From assembly GCA_030592655.1 (NCBI GenBank), contig JAUVIQ010000093.1:1-10961 (forward strand): a DNA stretch of 10,961 bases. Reading direction: 5' to 3'. The position numbers and the translations under genes are program-made. The stretch is from Planctomycetales bacterium (GTDB lineage Bacteria; Planctomycetota; Phycisphaerae; SM23-33). Shown here piece by piece: positions 1 through 5,852 of this stretch (positions are counted from its first letter, which is position 1; each line of letters starts with the position of its first letter). The notes beneath the pieces are model-generated. The model did no database searches. It was not told where the DNA came from and worked only from the letters and a program-made list of their open reading frames with translations.

Positions 1-1123
1 AACCGATGGTGATGGTCTTTTCCGGTGCGTCTTCGGCGAAGCCGTCAGCCGCCAGAGCAGCGTCGATAACCGGCGAGAAATCGCTGCGTTCTACGACGTG
101 CGTAACCCCCGGCCAGGCGACCAGGCCGGTCGTAAAAATGCGACCCTTATATGTATCCTTCGGCTTCTGGATACAGTTGGTCGTCATCAGGATCGCGCCG
201 GGGAATTCGTCGAACTCCTTGCGCTGGTCCTGCCAGGCCCCGCCGTAATTGCCGACGAGGTGCTTGTACTTCTTCAAACCCGGATAGGCCAGGCACGGCA
301 GCATCTCGCCGTGCGTATAAACGTTGATGCCCTTACCCTCGGTTTGCATAAGCAATTCATCGAGGTCTTTGAGATCATGGCCTGAAACGAGGATGCACTT
401 GCCGGCTATCGGCGTTACGCGGACCTGCGTCGGTTCGGGATGACCGTAGGCGTCGGTGTTGGCCTTGTCGAGCAGTTCCATTACCTTCAGGTTCAGTTCG
501 CCGGCCTGGAGCGCCATTGCGGTCAGTTCGCCGACGTCGGTCGGATTACCGTCCAGATAACTGAGGATTTCCTCGAAACCGGCATAGACGCTATCGTCCT
601 CGACGCCGAGTATTTGTGCGTGGTCGATGTAGGCTGCCGAACCTTTCAGGCTGTAGGTTATCAACTCCTGCAGGCCGGTAACGTCCGGGCCCGGGTCTTC
701 CAGCCGCTTGTCGATACCGAACGACCGCCCCTGTTCGATAATCCCTTCAACGGTATCGGCCAATCCGCAGCCTTCGGCGCAGAGCGTGTCAGGCTCCTTA
801 CCGGCATCCCGGCATTGCTCCTCGTATTGCTGCTTGAGCGGGACGCTGATTTTCGACGCCTTGCGGAGCAGTTGCTCCAGGCGGGCAGGATCGAAATTGA
901 CGTTGGTAATGGTGGTGAACATCGCCTCGACAATGAAAATGTCCGTCTGGCGATTGGTTACGCCCATCTGCCTGAGCCGGTGCGAATAAGCGCCGAGCCT
1001 CTTGGCCACGGTTACCAGCATATCCTGAAGCGCCGCTGTTTCGGCGTCCTTTCCGCACACGCCCGCAACGGTGCAGCCCGTCCCCTTGGCGGTCTGTTCA
1101 CATTGATAACAAAACATATTCAT
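1..1123 (-). CDS. hcp: Hybrid cluster protein (hydroxylamine reductase), class I type, C-terminus off the window
   Basis: Partial gene: 374 codons are visible and the C-terminal part lies beyond position 1. The start ATG at 1123 has AAGGA seven bases upstream and overlaps the stop of the upstream thioredoxin gene as ATGA, so translation is probably coupled. The N-terminus carries C5-x2-C8-x8-C17-x5-C23, the spacing for the [4Fe-4S] cluster of Hcp from strict anaerobes (the E. coli form spaces these cysteines differently). Three ligands of the hybrid Fe-S-O cluster are visible: H249 (SGHDL), E273 (HGEMLP) and C317 (TTNCIQKP). They keep a constant offset of five from Desulfovibrio H244/E268/C312 as I recall them. 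The remaining cysteine, Glu and Lys ligands would be off-window. The family reduces hydroxylamine in vitro; NO reduction and protein S-nitrosylation are proposed in vivo. It is cytoplasmic. Its place in a PerR/rubrerythrin cluster fits nitrosative and oxidative stress defence. Confidence 0.97.
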   Translation of the reverse strand, partial: MNMFCYQCEQTAKGTGCTVAGVCGKDAETAALQDMLVTVAKRLGAYSHRLRQMGVTNRQTDIFIVEAMFTTITNVNFDPARLEQLLRKASKISVPLKQQYEEQCRDAGKEPDTLCAEGCGLADTVEGIIEQGRSFGIDKRLEDPGPDVTGLQELITYSLKGSAAYIDHAQILGVEDDSVYAGFEEILSYLDGNPTDVGELTAMALQAGELNLKVMELLDKANTDAYGHPEPTQVRVTPIAGKCILVSGHDLKDLDELLMQTEGKGINVYTHGEMLPCLAYPGLKKYKHLVGNYGGAWQDQRKEFDEFPGAILMTTNCIQKPKDTYKGRIFTTGLVAWPGVTHVVERSDFSPVIDAALAADGFAEDAPEKTITIG

Positions 1124-1662
1124 TGTGTGTTCCTTTCCTGTTTGGACAAAGCCTCTTCAATGGCCTTGCGATATGTCGATTCATCTTTAGGACCGATCCA
1201 TTTAAGAATTTCATCTTTATTAAACAGCATCACAGTCGGAACACCGCCGATTCCATACCGATTGACCAGTTCCGCAACCTCTCTCACGTTCACCTTGAAA
1301 ACATTGGCCTTTCCCTCGTATTCGTCCTTAAGTTTGCTGATTGTCGGCGCAAGTCGGCGGCATGGCGAGCATCCTTCGGAATAAAAATCCACCAGAACAG
1401 GCCTGGGCGATTTCAAAACCTTTTCGTCAAACTCCGCTACCGTTGCGATATGTGGAACATTGTCTTTGGTATTCTCCGCCGGCCTGCGTTCCGACCAGGC
1501 CAATACAATCAGCACGCCAATAAATGCGCCGACAATCGCTCCGCGAAACGGATTGGCCGTCAACGGACACGCCCCGCTGCTGCACTTTCCGAAATGCCCC
1601 AATACCCCACCAGCCACCAATCCCATTATCCCGCCGATTAGCACTTTCAACCACAGTTCCAT
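1120..1662 (-). CDS. Membrane-anchored thioredoxin: DUF6132-like TM hairpin fused to Trx domain with CSPC active site
   Basis: 180 residues from ATG 1662, which has GTGAG seven bases upstream and follows the previous stop by one base. An in-frame GTG at 1674 is possible but would overlap the upstream gene. Two TM helices (about 4-22 and 40-57) flank a loop with C27 and C32 in a GKCSSGACPLTANP context, which resembles DUF6132 proteins. A thioredoxin domain follows (about 72-175) with WCGPC replaced by G-C98-S-P-C101, and the cis-proline segment GGVP (P142). Positive charges at K6 and R59/R60 suggest both ends are cytoplasmic, with the cysteine loop outside; this is an inference. The stop overlaps the hcp start (ATGA), so the protein probably acts with Hcp, for example as reductant, electron relay through the loop cysteines, or denitrosylase. 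No partner can be shown from sequence. The Trx assignment is secure; the DUF6132 assignment rests on motif resemblance. Confidence 0.9.
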   Translation of the reverse strand: MELWLKVLIGGIMGLVAGGVLGHFGKCSSGACPLTANPFRGAIVGAFIGVLIVLAWSERRPAENTKDNVPHIATVAEFDEKVLKSPRPVLVDFYSEGCSPCRRLAPTISKLKDEYEGKANVFKVNVREVAELVNRYGIGGVPTVMLFNKDEILKWIGPKDESTYRKAIEEALSKQERNTQ

Positions 1663-1663
1663 G

Positions 1664-2461
1664 TTACATCTCACAAAATTGTTTTTCGCATAATGTTGAA
1701 AAGTCCATTTCCTCCCGGATTCCCAGGCGGGTCAGTGCAAAATCGTATCGCACCGGGTCTTCGGGCGAGATTCGCCTGAAGGCATCCGTTATTTCCATCG
1801 CTGTTCGCATGTCCGCTGCATTTCGTCGTGTTGCGCCTAAAGTAAGGGCTATTCTGTGCATGTGCGTATCGAGCGGAATTATCAATTTTGCCGCCGATAC
1901 CCTCTCCCAACCGCCCGGATCAACCTCGTCGGCCCGGACCATCCATCGCAGGAAAAGGTTCATCCGCTTGCAGGCGCTGCCGCGAGCAGGGTCCGGCAGC
2001 AGATGCCCGCATCGTCCATTACCGTTCAATTCCTTCACAAACGCCGACAATGCCGGCAGGACCGTATCGTCATCCTGCTCCATCCTCGCTATAAAACAAC
2101 TCCCAAGCGACCCGTGCCGGTCGATGACCCGCCTGACACCAAGCAGCATTGATGAAATATTTTCGCCCGAAGCGAATCGATGCCGAAAACCGACAAAGTC
2201 CCGCTTCAGCGACGTCGCCGAAGCATCCTGCAGGAAACGGACGGGTCTTGATCCCATCCTCTGAAGGACACATCGGACGCTTTTGAGTATCTGCGCGACC
2301 CTGCCGTAGGCCAGCGAACTCGCCACCAGACCGACGACTTCGCGGTCAGCCGGATTGTCGTATTCGTACAGAAACTCCAACGGGTCGGGATGAACATAGC
2401 GACGTCGATTAAGCCGGCTATACAAATCTTCCAGCATCTCGGCATGTCGTCGCAACGGCAT
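1664..2461 (-). CDS. TIGR02757/DUF2400 family protein, possible HhH-GPD-like DNA repair protein
   Basis: 265 residues, soluble, no signal peptide. The N-terminal block YVHPDPLEFLYEYDNPADRE followed by VGLVASSLAYGRVAQILKS is the hallmark of the TIGR02757 (DUF2400) family, whose function is not established as far as I know. In the C-terminal half, KLIIPLD198THMHRIALTLG closely resembles the segment around the catalytic aspartate of HhH-GPD DNA glycosylases such as endonuclease III (DTH followed by R and L-G). That suggests a base-excision-type fold, but the canonical helix-hairpin-helix LPGVG motif is not evident. A four-cysteine Fe-S motif is absent too; only C258 and C263 lie at the end. The start ATG 2461 has GGGA seven bases upstream; an in-frame stop lies 27 bases upstream. 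The gene is 70 bp downstream of rubrerythrin and 1 base ahead of the thioredoxin gene, so it probably shares their transcript. Confidence 0.88.
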   Translation of the reverse strand: MPLRRHAEMLEDLYSRLNRRRYVHPDPLEFLYEYDNPADREVVGLVASSLAYGRVAQILKSVRCVLQRMGSRPVRFLQDASATSLKRDFVGFRHRFASGENISSMLLGVRRVIDRHGSLGSCFIARMEQDDDTVLPALSAFVKELNGNGRCGHLLPDPARGSACKRMNLFLRWMVRADEVDPGGWERVSAAKLIIPLDTHMHRIALTLGATRRNAADMRTAMEITDAFRRISPEDPVRYDFALTRLGIREEMDFSTLCEKQFCEM

Positions 2462-2531
2462 CGGATTGTCCCATAGGTAGCACAGGTCCCGCTAGGGATG
2501 CTGCGCATTTGTAACCTGAGCCACCAATCAG

Positions 2532-3104
2532 TTACCAGTTCTCGCCGAGTATCTCGAAATGTGCTTGCGGATGGGCGCAGGCCGGGCAGACACACGGCGC
2601 TTCGGTCCCTTCGTGCAGGTAGCCACAGTTTTGGCAACGCCAGACGACGGGCTTGTCCTTCTTGAAAACCTTTCCGTCGGCGATATTCTTCGCCAGTGCG
2701 AGGTAACGTTTCTCGTGCTGCTTCTCCGCCACCGCAATTGCTTCCATTGTGTCGGCTATTTCGTCGAAACCTTCTTCGCGGGCGATAGCGGCGAACCCCG
2801 GATACATGGTCGTCCATTCGTAGTTTTCGCCGGCGGCTGAAGCCTTGAGGTTATCGATGGTGTCGCCGATTACGCCGAACGGAAATGCTCCCGTAATCTC
2901 GGCCTCACCGCCTGTCATAAACTTGAAAAGTCGCTTGGCGTGCTCGCGTTCCTGGTTGGCTGTCTCTTCAAAAATGACTGATATTTGCACATAACCTTCC
3001 TTGCGCGCCTTGCTTGCGAGATATGTGTAACGGTTTCTCGCCTGCGATTCGCCGGCAAAGGCCGCCATCAGATTCTTTTCGGTCTTACTTCCTTTTAGTT
3101 CCAT
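2532..3104 (-). CDS. rbr: Rubrerythrin
   Basis: 190 residues, the usual length for classical rubrerythrin. The four-helix diiron domain (about 1-145) has the expected ligands: E19 in GESQARNRY, E52 and H55 in NQEREHA, E93 and E96 in GENYEW, E127 and H130 in AEKQHEKRY. The C-terminal rubredoxin domain has C157-x2-C160-GY and C173-P-A-C176 for the FeS4 site. Rubrerythrin is a cytoplasmic peroxidase that reduces hydrogen peroxide to water, taking electrons through rubredoxin-type carriers, and is common in anaerobes. The ATG at 3104 lies 20 nt inside the end of perR and has AGGA five bases upstream, so translational coupling is likely. Control by the adjacent peroxide sensor PerR is expected from other anaerobes with perR-rbr pairs. 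A short bulged hairpin covers the stop codon. Confidence 0.97.
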   Translation of the reverse strand: MELKGSKTEKNLMAAFAGESQARNRYTYLASKARKEGYVQISVIFEETANQEREHAKRLFKFMTGGEAEITGAFPFGVIGDTIDNLKASAAGENYEWTTMYPGFAAIAREEGFDEIADTMEAIAVAEKQHEKRYLALAKNIADGKVFKKDKPVVWRCQNCGYLHEGTEAPCVCPACAHPQAHFEILGENW

Positions 3105-3558
3105 TTTTATCCTGCCTTTCTTTCCTGGTTTCAGGAAATTTCCGACACTTCGGACAAAGCCCTATAAACTCCAGACGATAACCAAGCACCTCGTAACCAC
3201 AACTTTTTCGGATAGCACTTTCGAGGGCCGGCAATGTGCTCAAAGGTAAATCATCCATCCTTTCGCATCGCACACAGCGGACGTGATAGTGCAACTTCGG
3301 GTTTCCGTCGTACCTTCTCTGTGAACCGCTCAATTCGAGTTTCTGTATCATCCCGTTATCAGAGAGGATCTCCAGATTGCGGTACACCGTCCCAAGGCTG
3401 ATACCGGGCAACCGACGACGAACCATATTGTAAATCTCATCAGCGGTCGGATGCGACGTTACCTTCCGCAACTCATCAAGAATCACCTGCCGCTGACGGG
3501 TCATGCGAAGCGGAAGTTTCGGATTGTCTTTGGATTTCTTATTCATAACAGTAACCAT
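3085..3558 (-). CDS. perR: PerR-type peroxide-sensing Fur-family repressor
   Basis: 157 residues. A winged-helix DNA-binding domain comes first (MTRQRQVILDEL, HPTADEIY, recognition region GISLGTVYRNLEIL), then the metal-binding dimerisation domain. The regulatory-metal ligands match Bacillus subtilis PerR with a constant offset of minus one: H36, D84, H90, H92 and D103 (family H37, D85, H91, H93, D104). Aspartate at the last position favours peroxide-sensing PerR over Fur or Zur. C95-x2-C98 and C135-x2-C138 form the structural zinc site. Peroxide oxidises the Fe-bound histidines and releases the repressor from DNA. The start is ATG 3558 or ATG 3546; neither has a Shine-Dalgarno sequence, and the first lies right where the predicted transcript begins. 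The gene heads the rbr/TIGR02757/thioredoxin/hcp cluster. Autoregulation is likely, but I found no convincing PerR box. Confidence 0.93.
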   Translation of the reverse strand: MVTVMNKKSKDNPKLPLRMTRQRQVILDELRKVTSHPTADEIYNMVRRRLPGISLGTVYRNLEILSDNGMIQKLELSGSQRRYDGNPKLHYHVRCVRCERMDDLPLSTLPALESAIRKSCGYEVLGYRLEFIGLCPKCRKFPETRKERQDKNGTKRK

Positions 3559-3563
3559 TCTTA

Positions 3564-3592
3564 CTTATACGTCCATAATCCTTTCATGTCAA
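3564..3592 (-). promoter_or_regulatory. Sigma-70-type promoter for the perR-rbr operon
   Basis: On the minus strand a perfect -35 TTGACA (3592-3587) is followed after exactly 17 bases by TATAAG (3569-3564), five of six matches to the -10 consensus. The predicted transcript start falls at about 3558-3557, on or next to the first perR ATG. A perfect 12-bp palindrome, AAAAATATTTTT (3603-3614), sits about 10 bp upstream of the -35 and could act as an UP element. TTAT and ATAA half-sites overlap the -10, but their spacing (6 bp) does not match a standard PerR box. The rest of the 267-bp gap up to the divergent transporter gene shows no gene and no clear plus-strand promoter. Confidence 0.75.
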
Positions 3593-3825
3593 TCATCAAT
3601 CGAAAAATATTTTTGAACCTTCCGGTGTCTCCAAATTGCAGGCGAGAAACTCCGGTAGAGAAAATATCATCCCTTTAATTCAACCCGTTCGCAACCAGTG
3701 ATAATCTTGTCGCATCTTTTCCTTGCCCGGATTGAGTTGTTGCTGCATATTTATACCGTCGGCGGAACGGGCCGGTTGAGAAATTCATATCGGGATTCAT
3801 TCATTATGGCGAAAGGAAATCGCAA

Positions 3826-5613
3826 ATGGCTGAAGCGCTTCTTGAAGAACAACGCGAGAAATGGGGTTCGCGGGCGGGATTCGTCCTTGCGGCGATAGGT
3901 TCCGCCGTCGGGCTTGGGAACCTGTGGCGATTCCCATACGAAGCCTACAGCAACGGGGGCGGTGCGTTCCTGATCCCCTACGCAATCGCCATGCTCGTCA
4001 TCGGAATACCGATGCTTATCTTGGAGTTCTCGCTGGGACATCTGACCCAACGTGCAGCCCCGGAAGCATACGGACATCTCAAACCAAACTGGCGATGGCT
4101 CGGATGGTGGCCTATATGCATGTCGCTGGTGATTATCTGTTACTACAGCGTCGTATTGGCCTGGGCGGTCAACTACCTTGGCTACAGTTTCACTCTCGCC
4201 TGGGGCGACGACGCGGTGAAATTCTTCGTCAAAGACCACCTCAATCACAGCGGTACGCACTGGCCCCTGGGTTCGATGCAATGGATGATCATCGCTGCCC
4301 TGGCGATTGTGTGGGGCGGAATGTACCTGTGCATCTTCAAGGGAGTGAAGTTCGTCAGCAAGATCGTCCTGTGGACCGTACCGCTGCCCTGGCTGATGCT
4401 GATGATTCTGGTTATCCGAGGCCTGACGCTCGATGGAGCGATCAGCGGGCTGGAATATTACCTCGAACCACAATGGGAACTGCTTGGAAAGGCCAAGGTC
4501 TGGCAAACCGCCTTCGGGCAGGTCTTTTTCTCGATGACACTCGGGTTCGGCGTGATGATCACCTACGCCAGTTTCCTCCATCGCAAAAGCGACATCAACA
4601 ACAACGCCCTGATCGTGGGTTTGAGCGACCTAGGCACGAGTTTTGTGGCAGGACTTGCGGTCTTCAGCGTCGTGGGGTTCCTGGCCTTCCAGACCTGCGC
4701 CCAGAACGCAAAACTTATGAGCGTGGAACACGAACAACTACCCGCGATCCAGCAGGCAATCAACGAGGAAATAAAGGCCGGCCTGACTGAAGATAAACTC
4801 CTGGCTATGGAGGTCAGCGACACCAACGCCTCAAGGTTCAGCCTGACGACGGCGCAACTGACGAAACTCATCGACGGCGTCAAGACAAAGAAACTCGACC
4901 TTTCAAAACTGAACACAACGCCTGACAAGGTTATCGGCACCGGTGGAGGCGGGTTGGCGTTTATGACCTTCCCGACCGCTCTGAAACTGCTGCCATGGGC
5001 GAATTTCTTCGCGCTGATATTCTTCCTGGCGTTGATACTGCTGGGGATAGATTCGGCATTTTCCATGCTCGAAGCGGGACTGGCAAGCATCGTGGATAAA
5101 ACCCTCTGGCCACGAAACAAGGTCCTCCCCGCCATCTGTATCTGCGGGTTCCTGCTGGGGCTGGTCTTCTGCACCCGCAGCGGCGACCCGTGGCTCAGCA
5201 CGCTTGACCACTACATCAACAGTTATTTCGGTGTCCTTGCGATCGGCCTGATCGAGTGTATCGCCCTTGGATGGATTTTCGACATCAAGCGCCTGCGAGC
5301 CCACGCCAACGAGCGCAGCGATTGGCAGATCGGCAAGTGGTGGGAATGGAACATCAAACTCGTCATCCCGATTATCCTGACGGTGATTATCTTCTGGACG
5401 TTGTACGCCGACATTACCGGAACCGGCGGCGATGGCGACAAGTACATGTTCGTCAAGAATGGGAGAGTCGTCTGGCACAATATACTCGGAGCGGCCTTTG
5501 TGCTTACCCTTCCGATTATCGGTGTGATTATCGCCTTTGTCGGACGTGCTAAAGTCAAAGCCGCCGTAGAGGCCTCAAAATCGAGCAATCAGGAGTCAGA
5601 CCATGCTGGCTGA
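3826..5613 (+). CDS. Neurotransmitter:sodium symporter (NSS/SNF) family transporter, probable amino-acid importer
   Basis: 595 residues, 12 predicted TM helices (approximately 17-37, 47-70, 92-118, 151-171, 178-198, 225-248, 261-290, 391-416, 432-450, 465-485, 511-530, 552-573). TM1 has the NSS signature G25-S-A27-V28-GLGN32-LWRFP with sodium-site residues. G29 stands where monoamine transporters have Asp, which favours amino-acid substrates. TM3 has Y106/Y107; TM6 has S236 and T238 in FFSMTLGFG. By ungapped alignment with LeuT from memory, N286 corresponds to D268, E290 to S272 and T354-S355 to D409-S410; the last pair resembles the LDS motif of animal NSS proteins. A hydrophilic stretch of about 80 residues (291-370) between TM7 and TM8 makes this longer than typical bacterial members. 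The ATG is preceded by AAAGGAAA at good spacing. The 3' end overlaps a small-subunit gene. The substrate cannot be named from sequence. Confidence 0.94.
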   Translation: MAEALLEEQREKWGSRAGFVLAAIGSAVGLGNLWRFPYEAYSNGGGAFLIPYAIAMLVIGIPMLILEFSLGHLTQRAAPEAYGHLKPNWRWLGWWPICMSLVIICYYSVVLAWAVNYLGYSFTLAWGDDAVKFFVKDHLNHSGTHWPLGSMQWMIIAALAIVWGGMYLCIFKGVKFVSKIVLWTVPLPWLMLMILVIRGLTLDGAISGLEYYLEPQWELLGKAKVWQTAFGQVFFSMTLGFGVMITYASFLHRKSDINNNALIVGLSDLGTSFVAGLAVFSVVGFLAFQTCAQNAKLMSVEHEQLPAIQQAINEEIKAGLTEDKLLAMEVSDTNASRFSLTTAQLTKLIDGVKTKKLDLSKLNTTPDKVIGTGGGGLAFMTFPTALKLLPWANFFALIFFLALILLGIDSAFSMLEAGLASIVDKTLWPRNKVLPAICICGFLLGLVFCTRSGDPWLSTLDHYINSYFGVLAIGLIECIALGWIFDIKRLRAHANERSDWQIGKWWEWNIKLVIPIILTVIIFWTLYADITGTGGDGDKYMFVKNGRVVWHNILGAAFVLTLPIIGVIIAFVGRAKVKAAVEASKSSNQESDHAG

Positions 5614-5770
5614 TATCGTATATGACGGAACGTTGTCGGGTACTGCCTACATTATCCTTTCGGTAACGCTGCTGGTTATCTTCGGTGGACTTCTATGGTG
5701 TTTCTATCGCGCCATCAAAGCCGGCGGCGAACACGCCGAAACGCAACTACCTGACGACGGAGAAAACTGA
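5603..5770 (+). CDS. Small single-TM protein, MetS-like NSS transporter small subunit
   Basis: 55 residues, easily missed by gene callers. It starts with ATG 5603 inside the last codons of the transporter (11-nt overlap), with AGGAG at 5591-5595 seven bases upstream, a strong coupled start. One TM helix spans about residues 11-35, containing VIFGGLLWCFYRAIK, followed by a charged tail rich in Glu and Asp. Position, size and topology match the methionine/alanine importer small subunit family (MetS, described with MetP in Corynebacterium), in which the small protein is needed for transport by its NSS partner. Family membership is inferred from context and the GG-W pattern rather than strong sequence identity. 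It probably associates with the 12-TM transporter in the membrane. Confidence 0.82.
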   Translation: MLADIVYDGTLSGTAYIILSVTLLVIFGGLLWCFYRAIKAGGEHAETQLPDDGEN

Positions 5771-5852
5771 TAATTGCCAATTGAAAGAATGTTCGGCGAC
5801 TCCCCCGCGATCGGGTTCACGATGAACACAAGTACATAAGGAGTCAAGAAAG

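Noticed and set aside
440..1384. Plus-strand open frame of 314 codons
   Set aside because: Antisense to hcp and the thioredoxin gene, which show clear family motifs on the minus strand; its translation has no recognisable domain.
3564..3580. PerR box over the perR promoter
   Set aside because: TTAT and ATAA half-sites are present but the spacing is 6 bp and the inner bases do not match the TTATAATNATTATAA consensus.
3593..3825. Plus-strand promoter for the transporter
   Set aside because: Partial matches such as TTGCCC-17-CATATT exist, but none is clearly better than chance.
3751..4581. Minus-strand open frame of 276 codons
   Set aside because: Antisense to the NSS transporter; polar, compositionally odd translation and no domain.
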